DNA from: Candidatus Woesearchaeota archaeon
GTDB taxonomy: Archaea > Nanobdellota > Nanobdellia > SCGC-AAA011-G17 > JAGVZF01
Reading direction: 5' to 3'
Assembly (NCBI GenBank): GCA_018302805.1
Contig: JAGVZD010000002.1
Span: 1 to 46,723, forward strand
Length of the DNA stretch: 46,723 bases
Below the pieces are notes generated by a model. The model had not been told where the DNA came from. It was given only the letters and a program-made list of their open reading frames with translations, and did no database searches. Positions 40,203 through 46,723 of the stretch are shown here, piece after piece (the stretch's first letter is position 1; every line of letters begins with the position of its first letter). The translations under genes and the position numbers were made by a program.

Positions 40203-40224
40203 TCCTGGCAGGCCCACTTGTAAT

Positions 40225-40935
40225 ATGAATTATGACCAGCATTTTATAAAGGATGATCTTGTTGCAGCCAGGATAGTAAAGTACGCTCGGGTCTCATCAA
40301 AATATAAGGTAATTGAAATTGGTTCGGGTAATGGGGTTATAACAAAGCAATTAGTTAAAAAGAGCCCTGTCACTACTATTGAAATTGATCCTAAATTATG
40401 TGAAGAATTAGAAAAATTAAAACTACCAAACTTGAAAGTAATAAATAAAAATATTTTATCTTACAATATTGATTTTGATATTGCTGTTTCTAATCTACCA
40501 TTCAATATTTGTGAGCCATATTTTAATATTTTAATTAAAAAAGAATTTAAAAGGTGTGTATTTTGTGTTCCAATCTCTTTTTCAAATAGACTAACCAATG
40601 AACAAGGACTTCTTTCTTTGATAATCCCGTTGTTTTTCAAAATAAAAGTTTTAGAGACTATTCCAAGAGAAGCCATTTTACCTATACCAAAGACTGATTG
40701 TGCTATAATTTCTGTTGTCCCACAGAGAATTTGCAGTAAAAAAAATTCTGTTATAAAGGAGATTTATTTACAGATGGATAAGAAGTTAAAGGTGGCAATA
40801 AGAGAATCTTATTGTAAGGTGTTAAAATTAACAAAAAAACAAGCTAATGAAAGATTACCTAAACTTGATTATCTGGAAAAAAGAGTTTATATGTTAAATT
40901 ATATAGAGTGGAAACAACTCATTTTACAAATTTAA
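40225..40935 (+). CDS. ksgA: rRNA adenine dimethyltransferase KsgA/Dim1-like
   Basis: This protein of about 236 residues dimethylates two adenines near the 3' end of 16S rRNA. It starts MNYDQHFIKDD, has the SAM motif VIEIGSGNG, an EIDP acidic loop, and NLPFNI, the motif IV that is usually NLPY. I chose the ATG at 40225; a frame open from 40192 would begin inside tRNA-Val intron 2. Only eight bases separate it from the tRNA, so its message probably starts at the tRNA 3' cut. Confidence 0.9.
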   Translation: MNYDQHFIKDDLVAARIVKYARVSSKYKVIEIGSGNGVITKQLVKKSPVTTIEIDPKLCEELEKLKLPNLKVINKNILSYNIDFDIAVSNLPFNICEPYFNILIKKEFKRCVFCVPISFSNRLTNEQGLLSLIIPLFFKIKVLETIPREAILPIPKTDCAIISVVPQRICSKKNSVIKEIYLQMDKKLKVAIRESYCKVLKLTKKQANERLPKLDYLEKRVYMLNYIEWKQLILQI

Positions 40936-40990
40936 GTTATTAAGATAATTTAAAAATTTTTCTAGATAATTATGCGAATATTAATTTTAA

Positions 40991-41500
40991 CTATAATTTT
41001 GTTTGATTTTTAAAAATTCCTTTATATTTCGCGTTCCCATAAACTCTTTGAAAAATAAATTGACAAATTTTAGTACCTGCTTTAATCTTAATAGGAATAT
41101 GGCTCATATTACTTATTTCTAAAACTTGTTTATTGTTAATTCCTGGCTGCATAAACGGTGCTGAGATATGAACCATTAAACCAATACGGGCAAATCTGCT
41201 CCTGCCTTCTAACCAGCCACAAATATCTGAAGGTAACCTTATTTTCTCTTTAGTTATGCCCAATATTGTATCTTGGGGATTTAAAATTATATCTTTTGAA
41301 GTAATTAGTTTTGTTATTTTTTTATAATCTGCTTTATCTGAGGCAACAAAGATTTTTTTTGAATTAGAGAATATCCTAAATTTATTATCCAAAGTCAAAT
41401 CTATTGAAGCAGGTCCAATATTCTTAATATTAAAAGGAGTTATTTTTATCCTTTTTTTCTTAATCTCCTGGATTAATTCTGGTTTTGTTAATATAGACAT
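40991..41500 (-). CDS. dcd: dCTP deaminase-like nucleotide hydrolase
   Basis: This protein of about 169 residues belongs to the dCTP deaminase/dUTPase trimer family. GWLEGRSRFARIGLMVHISA and PFMQPGINNKQVLEISN carry the active-site Arg-Ser and the Glu of the family. It would deaminate dCTP to dUTP, or do both deamination and hydrolysis. I chose the ATG at 41500 (MSILTKPEL); one at 41524 adds eight residues. Confidence 0.85.
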   Translation of the reverse strand: MSILTKPELIQEIKKKRIKITPFNIKNIGPASIDLTLDNKFRIFSNSKKIFVASDKADYKKITKLITSKDIILNPQDTILGITKEKIRLPSDICGWLEGRSRFARIGLMVHISAPFMQPGINNKQVLEISNMSHIPIKIKAGTKICQFIFQRVYGNAKYKGIFKNQTKL

Positions 41501-41623
41501 TCTTTTCAAAAAAGTTAGATTCAAATATATTTATAAGTGTTGTCAAAGAACTAAATGCTGAATAAGTTAGATAAACAATAATTATGTTAAATATCAATTT
41601 TAAATCGGGACTAGGTTAAAATT

Positions 41624-41707
41624 GCGGCTTTAGTTCACCGGTAGAATCCGAGCTTCCCAATTCTTAGGAATTAGCTTGAGAAGTGGGTTCGATTCCCACA
41701 AGCCGCA
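41624..41707 (+). tRNA. tRNA-Gly (anticodon CCC), one intron
   Basis: The acceptor GCGGCTT pairs with AAGCCGC, discriminator A. The anticodon stem CGAGC/GCTTG encloses the loop TTCCCAA after removing 13 nt. The T-arm is GTGGG-TTCGATT-CCCAC. Mature length is 71 nt. Confidence 0.9.
41660..41672 (+). other. tRNA-Gly intron (37/38)
   Basis: A 13-nt intron at the canonical place. BHB: exon TTCC pairs perfectly with intron GGAA, bulges CA^A and TT^A. Confidence 0.85.
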
Positions 41708-41739
41708 TTCTACTGCATACATTTACAGTAAAAATCAAA

Positions 41740-41747
41740 TTTAAATA
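41740..41747 (+). promoter_or_regulatory. TATA box of the unknown gene before metG
   Basis: TTTAAATA centred 26 bases before the ATG at 41770. Confidence 0.55.
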
Positions 41748-41769
41748 CTTTATCTACTTTATAATTTAA

Positions 41770-42231
41770 ATGGAAAAATATTTAATAAGTGATGAGGAAT
41801 TTGAACATATCGGGATTGAGTTTAATTTAGCCAGAAATCTAGTAAGGTATCTTCAGTTAGTAGATAAAAGAACTAGAAAGATAATACTAGAGGAATTATA
41901 TAATAGAGAATCTAAACCTGATATTCCCTACAATCTTGGAAAAGTATCTTTTAAATATTTTAAAGTTGATGATTGTAAGCCCAATAAGGAAAAGCTTGTC
42001 AGTGATTTTGGTTTAGAGGCTGTATTGGCAATTTCAACCATAAGCCAAAAATCTATTTCTGAATTATTACGAGAACAAAGGTTAATTCCAGATCCTACCC
42101 TATATTTAATCAAAGTGGGAGAACATGATATATTAAGTACGCCAAAAATATTACCTATTGTTAAGAAAGATGAAGTAGAAGAAATAATTTCTGCCTTAGT
42201 TAGTAAGGCACTGGCAAATAAAAAAACTTAA
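41770..42231 (+). CDS. unknown 153-residue protein
   Basis: I do not recognise it. It is mostly helical and charged, begins MEKYLISDEEFEHIGIEFNL, and ends with a helix rich in Glu/Lys (KKDEVEEIISALVSKALANK). No membrane segment is visible. It precedes metG by 25 bases and may be co-expressed with it, although metG also has its own TATA-like sequence at the end of this gene. Confidence 0.55.
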   Translation: MEKYLISDEEFEHIGIEFNLARNLVRYLQLVDKRTRKIILEELYNRESKPDIPYNLGKVSFKYFKVDDCKPNKEKLVSDFGLEAVLAISTISQKSISELLREQRLIPDPTLYLIKVGEHDILSTPKILPIVKKDEVEEIISALVSKALANKKT

Positions 42232-42256
42232 ATAATATTACAAATGAGTTCTTTTC

Positions 42257-43894
42257 ATGAAGAAAGAAAAAAGGTTGATAACTGCTGCATTACCATATAC
42301 TAATAACGTACCACATATTGGAAATATTGTAGGAAGTCATTTGCCCGCAGATATTTTTGCAAGGTATTCTAGATTAAATGGTTTTGATTGTGTTTTTATT
42401 GGAGGTACAGATGAAAATGGAACAACTTCAGAGATTGCTGCACAAAAATATGGGATAGGCTACCAGGAATTATGTGATTTCTTTTTTAAAATTCATAAGG
42501 AAATATATGATTGGTTTGAAATTAGTTATGATAATTTTTCTAGAACAAGTAAGCCTATTCATCATGAAACTGTAAAAGAATTTTTTCTTGTAATGCATAA
42601 AAAAGGGTTTCTAATTGAGAATAAAGTAAGAATACCCTACTGTAATTTTTGTAAAAGGTCCTTAGCAGACAGATATATTTCAGGAATCTGCCCTTACTGT
42701 AGCTATGGCTCTGCTAGAGGAGACCAATGTGAAAAATGTGGAAAGCTTTTGGAACCGGAAAACTTAATTAAACCTAAGTGTTCTGGTTGTGGAAAAAGTG
42801 AAATTGAATTTATAGATAAAAAACATCTTTTCCTAGATTTGACTGAGCTATCTAAGAAACTTGAAACCTGGATTAAGAAAAATAAACATTGGAGAAAACA
42901 AGTATCTAGCATAGCTTTGGCCTGGATAAATGAAGGTCTGAAACCTAGAGACGTTACTAGAGAATTAAATTGGGGAGTTACAGTACCTATTAAAGGCTAT
43001 GAAGATATGAAGATCTATGTTTGGGCAGAAGCAGCAATTGGTTATATTAGCTCCACAAAAGAATGGAATAATGTTAAATGGGAACAATATTGGAAAGACA
43101 AAGATTCAAGGATTTATCATTTCATTGGCAAAGACAATATTCCTTTTCACACAATTTTGTTTCCTGGAGAATTAATGGCACATGGTGGATTTAACTTACC
43201 TTACAATGTTGTGGGATTACAATATCTTAATTATGAAAATAGTAAATTTTCTAAGAGTAAAGGACATGGAATTTTCTGCGAAAATCTTCCAGATGCAGGA
43301 TTAGATGCAGATTATTGGAGATTTTATTTGTCTTATCTGATTCCAGAGACAGGGGATACAGAATTTTTATGGAAAGATTTTCAAGATAGAATAAATAATG
43401 ATTTGATTGGAAATTTTTCAAATTTCATAAATAGAACCTTAAGTTTTACATGGAATAATTTTGATGGGGAGGTAAATGGACATTTAGATAAGGAATTTTA
43501 TAAAGAAATTAGTAAGCAAATAGACTTAATACTTAAATTATATGAAAAAGTAGAACTTAAAGATGCTTTAAGTGAAATATTAAAATTATCTGACTATGGA
43601 AACAAATATTTCCAGGAAAATGAACCATGGAAGACTAAAGATAGAAACATTCTATTTAACTGTGTTAACTTGTGTAAAATTCTTGGATTATTAATACAAC
43701 CTTACCTGCCATCAACATCAAATAAAATACTTGGATTTCTTAATTGCAGAGAAACAGATTGGAAGAATCTAAACGAATTCAATGTTAAAAAGATTAATGA
43801 ACCTAGAATATTGTTTGAAAAATTAGAATCAAAAAAGATTGAAGATTTGAAGAATAAAACTGCAAAAGTAACTGAATATAAGATTAAAAAATAA
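42257..43894 (+). CDS. metG: methionyl-tRNA synthetase, catalytic and anticodon domains
   Basis: This 545-residue class I synthetase charges tRNA-Met. The HIGH motif reads PHIGN (about residues 20-24) and the KMSKS motif reads KFSKSKG. Two zinc knuckles are present (CNFCKRSL with CPYC, and CEKCGKLL with CSGCG). The anticodon-binding helical domain follows (about 390-520). The C-terminal tRNA-binding domain of many archaeal MetRS is not attached; it occurs as a separate gene 485 bases downstream. Confidence 0.96.
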   Translation: MKKEKRLITAALPYTNNVPHIGNIVGSHLPADIFARYSRLNGFDCVFIGGTDENGTTSEIAAQKYGIGYQELCDFFFKIHKEIYDWFEISYDNFSRTSKPIHHETVKEFFLVMHKKGFLIENKVRIPYCNFCKRSLADRYISGICPYCSYGSARGDQCEKCGKLLEPENLIKPKCSGCGKSEIEFIDKKHLFLDLTELSKKLETWIKKNKHWRKQVSSIALAWINEGLKPRDVTRELNWGVTVPIKGYEDMKIYVWAEAAIGYISSTKEWNNVKWEQYWKDKDSRIYHFIGKDNIPFHTILFPGELMAHGGFNLPYNVVGLQYLNYENSKFSKSKGHGIFCENLPDAGLDADYWRFYLSYLIPETGDTEFLWKDFQDRINNDLIGNFSNFINRTLSFTWNNFDGEVNGHLDKEFYKEISKQIDLILKLYEKVELKDALSEILKLSDYGNKYFQENEPWKTKDRNILFNCVNLCKILGLLIQPYLPSTSNKILGFLNCRETDWKNLNEFNVKKINEPRILFEKLESKKIEDLKNKTAKVTEYKIKK

Positions 43895-43916
43895 GAGGTT
43901 CACCAAAAAAAATATT

Positions 43917-44375
43917 ATGATTAGGAAAGCGACAAAAAAAGATATACAAGATATTGCTTTTATCGAATTAAATAGTGGGTATAAATTTAGGGGTCAAATA
44001 AGTACTAATGAAGAAATTGATAGAATAAAAGATGATTTTCTAAATGGTTGTGATTTTTTTATAGAAAAAGAAAAAAGAGCCTATGTTTCAGTACTATTCA
44101 AAAATAGTGTTTGCCATGTAGACTATCTTTCTGTAATTAAACGAGAACATGGGGAGGGATTAGGGGGTTTATTCATGCAATTTATTGAAAAGAAAGCCAT
44201 AAATAAAAAATGTAAGAAGATAAGCTTGGAAGTTAATAGTAAAAATAGCGCTGCTATTAATTTGTATAAGAAATTAGGATATTCTGTAGTCAAGGTAAAA
44301 GAAAAGGTAAATTATGGTAAAAAAGCAACAAAATTTGTGATGGAAAAGGATTTAAATTTAAGTGATAATAATTAG
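43917..44375 (+). CDS. GNAT family N-acetyltransferase
   Basis: This 152-residue protein has an acetyl-CoA-binding region EHGEGLGGLFMQFIEKKA, a variant of the Q/RxxGxG/A motif, then KKISLEVNSKNSAAINLYKK and LGY, the RimI-like motif B. It may acetylate N-termini of ribosomal or other proteins. It starts 22 bases after metG and ends 4 bases before the tRNA-binding gene, so the three form one unit. Confidence 0.88.
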   Translation: MIRKATKKDIQDIAFIELNSGYKFRGQISTNEEIDRIKDDFLNGCDFFIEKEKRAYVSVLFKNSVCHVDYLSVIKREHGEGLGGLFMQFIEKKAINKKCKKISLEVNSKNSAAINLYKKLGYSVVKVKEKVNYGKKATKFVMEKDLNLSDNN

Positions 44376-44379
44376 AAAC

Positions 44380-44706
44380 ATGGGAGAAATAAAATTTGAT
44401 GATTGGCAAAAATTTGATTTTAGAATAGGGGAAATCCTTGAAGTTTATGATCATCCAAATGCTGAAAAGCTTTTTGTCATTAAGGTTGATATTGGAGAAA
44501 AGTTAATTAATTTAGTTGCAGGGTTGAAAAATTATTACGAGAAAGAAGATTTAATTGGGAAGAAAGTTGTTGTTTTTACAAATTTGGAGCAAAAGACATT
44601 AAGAGGGATTAAGAGTGAAGGGATGGTGTTAGCAGCTGAAAAAAATAATAATGTTGTTTTGTTAACAGTTGATAAAAATATTGAAAATGGTGCTAATATA
44701 AGATAG
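44380..44706 (+). CDS. tRNA-binding domain protein (detached MetRS C-terminal type)
   Basis: This 108-residue OB-fold protein has FDFRIGEILEVYDHPNAEKL, then NLVAGLKNYYEKEDLIGKKV and RGIKSEGMVLAA, the EMAPII/Arc1p/MetRS-beta pattern. It would dimerise and add general tRNA affinity to the neighbouring MetRS. I chose the ATG at 44380, four bases after the GNAT stop; a frame open from 44362 overlaps GNAT. Confidence 0.9.
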   Translation: MGEIKFDDWQKFDFRIGEILEVYDHPNAEKLFVIKVDIGEKLINLVAGLKNYYEKEDLIGKKVVVFTNLEQKTLRGIKSEGMVLAAEKNNNVVLLTVDKNIENGANIR

Positions 44707-44707
44707 T

Positions 44708-46492
44708 TTATCTGTTCTTTTCTTTTCTAACTTGAAGATCATATAACCTCTTATAGATTGAACAACTCTTTAAAAGATTCTTATGTCTGCCTTCTGCTAT
44801 TATTTTTCCTTGGTCCATTACAATTATTTTATCTGCATTTAGTATTGTTGATAATCTATGGGCAATTATTACTAATGTTTTATCACCATGAATACTTTTA
44901 ATTGCTTCTTGAATTGCTTGTTCTGATTCAGAATCTAAGTGGCTTGTTGATTCATCCATAATTATTACACTTGCTCCCGTGAATATAGCTCTGGCAATAC
45001 CAATTCTTTGCCTTTGCCCACCAGATAATCTAATTCCTCTCTCACCTATTACAGATTTATACCCTTTAGGCATTTTAGAGATAAATTCATGTGCAGCAGC
45101 TAATTTTGCAGCAAATATAACTTCCTTTTCCTTAAATTTTAATCGGCCATATGTAATATTATCTTTTATGCTTCTATTAAACAGGTTAATATCTTGTGGG
45201 ATGTACGCAATCCTTTTCCTTAAGGAAGCCCTTCTGGCATTCCTTAAGTCAATACCATCCCATAGAACTTTACCTTTGTCAGGATCATAAAATCTGAGAA
45301 GTAAATTTGAAAATGTAGATTTTCCTGCTCCGCTTCTCCCAACTATTGCAACAACCTCTCCTTTCTTAAAATCTACTGTAATATCTTTTAATGCTTGATA
45401 ATTTTTTGAATATGAGAAATTAACTTTATCAAATACAATTTTATTTCTAAGCTCCTTAAGATCAATTGCATTTCTTGAATCCTTTAATGAATCATCTTCT
45501 GAGAGAATTTCAAATAGATGTTTTGATCTGCCAACAACTCTTCTAATTCTAGTAAATATAGAATTTAATTCTCTTAATGGTGCGAATGTTAATTGCTGAT
45601 AGCTAATTAATAATACAATTAGGCCTATTGTATATTCATTTTTGTAAAATTTCCATATACTAAATGTTAGTAAAATAATTCTCATTAGAGTTTCTATTCC
45701 GGTTTGCATTAGGCTTTGAACCAGCCAAAGCTCTTCTTCCTTATACTCTAGGTGATGAATTTTTGCCCATACTTTTTTGTAATTTTTAGATTCTCTTGAT
45801 TCTGTACCAAATGCCTTTACAGATCTTACATTGCCTGCAGCATCATATAGTAATCTTGATGCAAAATGATGTATTTTATTAACAAAATTTTGTCTCTTAG
45901 CGATTTTTTGAGATACAATAAATGTAACAATTACATAAATTGGAATTGGAATTATTAAAATTAATGCAGCCCCTGGAAAACTTATAAATGCAATTATTAA
46001 AACAATTATTAATGTTATTAAATAAACTAAGAAATTATTTCCAAATAATTCGTGAATTATAGTCCAAATTGAACTTGCACCTCTATCAATTTTTCCCGCA
46101 AATTCCCCGGAGTCATGTTTATCATGCCATATTGTGGGAAGGTTAAAGAAATGATTTAGAACTCTATATCTCCAGTAATCTTCAACTTGTGTAGCAATGA
46201 AGAAGCTTAATCTGTTGACCCAAAAACGAAATAGTGTCATTGCTATACCAACCCCAAATAGACTTGTTAACAATATTATATATAATCTAATTTCAAGATT
46301 TGTTGGATTTGCTAATTTTTCTAAATTATCAATGATAAGCTGAACAATTTTTGGAGCTACTGTTTCTAGAATTGCTACAAAAAGAGCACATACAAACATA
46401 ACTATTACTTTCCATTTGAATTTTATCCAGGCTGTTTTAAAAATAACTCTTAATATTCCCAAGAATGTAAGATCTCTTTTTTTTATTTGCAT
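44708..46492 (-). CDS. ABC exporter (fused membrane and ATPase domains)
   Basis: This 594-residue half-transporter has six hydrophobic helices (about 20-320) and an ATPase domain (about 345-590) with Walker A GRSGAGKST, Q-loop IPQDINLFN, signature LSGGQRQRI, Walker B VIIMDES with the catalytic Glu, D-loop SHLD and H-loop IAHRLST. It works as a homodimer exporting a lipid or drug. A GAGGGG lies just before its ATG. The gene begins 22 bases after the end of tRNA-Ile in the same direction, so the two are likely one transcript. Confidence 0.94.
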   Translation of the reverse strand: MQIKKRDLTFLGILRVIFKTAWIKFKWKVIVMFVCALFVAILETVAPKIVQLIIDNLEKLANPTNLEIRLYIILLTSLFGVGIAMTLFRFWVNRLSFFIATQVEDYWRYRVLNHFFNLPTIWHDKHDSGEFAGKIDRGASSIWTIIHELFGNNFLVYLITLIIVLIIAFISFPGAALILIIPIPIYVIVTFIVSQKIAKRQNFVNKIHHFASRLLYDAAGNVRSVKAFGTESRESKNYKKVWAKIHHLEYKEEELWLVQSLMQTGIETLMRIILLTFSIWKFYKNEYTIGLIVLLISYQQLTFAPLRELNSIFTRIRRVVGRSKHLFEILSEDDSLKDSRNAIDLKELRNKIVFDKVNFSYSKNYQALKDITVDFKKGEVVAIVGRSGAGKSTFSNLLLRFYDPDKGKVLWDGIDLRNARRASLRKRIAYIPQDINLFNRSIKDNITYGRLKFKEKEVIFAAKLAAAHEFISKMPKGYKSVIGERGIRLSGGQRQRIGIARAIFTGASVIIMDESTSHLDSESEQAIQEAIKSIHGDKTLVIIAHRLSTILNADKIIVMDQGKIIAEGRHKNLLKSCSIYKRLYDLQVRKEKNR

Positions 46493-46544
46493 ATGCCCCT
46501 CATTGAAAAATTAATGGGCCCAACCGGATTTGAACCGGCGACCT

Positions 46545-46559
46545 ATATCGATTTAATAT
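46545..46559 (-). other. tRNA-Ile intron 3 (43/44, variable-loop edge)
   Basis: A 15-nt insertion just after the anticodon stem. Exon ATCG pairs with intron CGAT, bulges AA^A and AT^A. Confidence 0.72.
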
Positions 46560-46565
46560 TTCGAT

Positions 46566-46581
46566 GGCTGTCCAATCTGGC
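46566..46581 (-). other. tRNA-Ile intron 2 (37/38)
   Basis: A 16-nt insertion at the canonical place. Exon CTG pairs with intron CAG, and the inner helix CCA-GAT-TGG is perfect. Its outer helix needs intron 1 to be gone. Confidence 0.78.
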
Positions 46582-46588
46582 TATCAGT

Positions 46589-46605
46589 ATCACCCTCAAA
46601 TGAGT
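46589..46605 (-). other. tRNA-Ile intron 1 (30/31, anticodon stem)
   Basis: A 17-nt insertion inside the 5' anticodon strand. Exon CATT pairs with intron GGTG (two G-T), bulges CG^A and AT^A, and inner hairpin CTC-ATTT-GAG is perfect. Confidence 0.75.
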
Positions 46606-46681
46606 CGAATGCTCCAGCCAGGCTAAGCTATGGGCCCATAATCTTAGTTGCAGCAACCTTAACAATAGAACATTCGTATTA

Positions 46682-46689
46682 TTTATAAA
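46682..46689 (-). promoter_or_regulatory. TATA box of the tRNA-Ile and ABC exporter unit
   Basis: TTTATAAA about 49 bases upstream of the tRNA 5' end, which leaves a short leader for RNase P to remove. Confidence 0.45.
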
Positions 46690-46723
46690 AGTTGCTACAG
46701 AAGGTTTTTAAGTGTAGTCTTGA

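Larger units (their letters stand above)
40062..40216 (+). tRNA. tRNA-Val (anticodon CAC), two hairpin introns
   Basis: The acceptor GGGCTTG pairs with CAGGCCC, discriminator A. The anticodon stem CAACT/AGTTG encloses CTCACTC. The gene is 155 nt, but removing 43 nt (40085-40127) and 39 nt (40164-40202) gives a 73-nt tRNA with D-arm GTCTAGTGGCTATGAC and T-arm CCAGG-TTCGAAT-CCTGG, both perfect. It lies eight bases before the ksgA start codon. Confidence 0.92.
46515..46637 (-). tRNA. tRNA-Ile (anticodon GAT), three introns
   Basis: The acceptor GGGCCCA pairs with TGGGCCC, discriminator A. The D-stem is GCTT/GAGC. After removing 17, 16 and 15 nt the anticodon arm is TTCGA-CTGATAA-TCGAA, the variable loop AGGTC, and the T-arm GCCGG-TTCAAAT-CCGGT. 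The gene is 123 nt; the mature tRNA is 75 nt. Confidence 0.9.

Noticed and set aside
40062-40216. tRNA-Val as a split or fragmented tRNA
   Set aside because: All parts are contiguous, in order, and two BHB folds give exact mature arms, so plain introns suffice.
40192-40224. Upstream start for KsgA at 40192
   Set aside because: It lies within the second tRNA-Val intron and the added residues are not KsgA-like; the ATG at 40225 gives the family start.
1-46723. CRISPR array or insertion sequence
   Set aside because: No regularly spaced repeats and no transposase gene or paired terminal inverted repeats were seen.

Overview
The window is a low-GC (roughly 30 percent by eye) archaeal chromosome segment, most likely from a DPANN lineage of the Woesearchaeota/Pacearchaeota/Nanoarchaeota type. 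The archaeal signs are an S10-spc-type ribosomal gene block with archaeal-only proteins (eL32, eL19, eS4, eL34, eL14, eS17), SecY, Alba, prefoldin, the RNase P protein Rpp29, aIF1, tRNA introns of bulge-helix-bulge (BHB) type, and TATA boxes about 25-28 nt upstream of start codons. A single-chain primase (PriS joined to a PriL-like Fe-S domain) and a detached MetRS C-terminal domain fit a reduced DPANN-like genome. The exact lineage is inferred.

Layout. 1-3.8 kb: end of a deaminase gene, a c-di-AMP synthase, a lipoprotein, tRNA-Arg, a histidine phosphatase, a HIT protein, tRNA-Met and a LAGLIDADG endonuclease that ends inside the tRNA. 3.9-6.9 kb: a small membrane protein, a glycoside-hydrolase-like gene broken by one in-frame TGA, and a Kef-type antiporter. 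7.0-23.7 kb: one long minus-strand block running from uL3 to uL15, SecY, a DUF106 protein, eL34, eL14, prefoldin and primase, followed by eS17 and Alba. 23.9-28.9 kb: an accessory island with two adjacent unknown genes (one with a GC-rich C-terminus resembling a retroelement-diversified domain), two nucleotidyltransferase-like proteins, a DHH-like protein and unknowns. 28.9-40.0 kb: CutA, tRNA-Gln, bicupin, DedA, a membrane serine protease, an ABC transporter, tRNA-Glu, an atypical lipoprotein, a radical SAM enzyme, UbiA plus a relic of a second UbiA, a DEAD-box helicase, a Lon-like protease and endonuclease V. 40.0-46.7 kb: tRNA-Val, KsgA, a dCTP-deaminase-like protein, tRNA-Gly, MetRS, GNAT, a tRNA-binding domain, an ABC exporter and tRNA-Ile.

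The strongest unusual signal is in the tRNAs. All seven tRNA genes carry introns, ten in all, and six of the ten lie outside the usual 37/38 site. Three introns, two in tRNA-Val and one in tRNA-Glu, share a 26-nt core: an 8-bp hairpin followed by AATCAAA. They sit at three different structural positions, each with flanks that pair with its own target exon, which suggests a mobile intron family. tRNA-Ile has three introns whose BHB folds appear mutually exclusive with the mature anticodon stem. The second unusual signal is the C-terminus of the gene at 24378-25094.

There is no gene-free stretch over 300 bases. The longest gaps hold tRNAs, promoters or the UbiA relic. All similarity calls come from reading the sequence; no searches were run.
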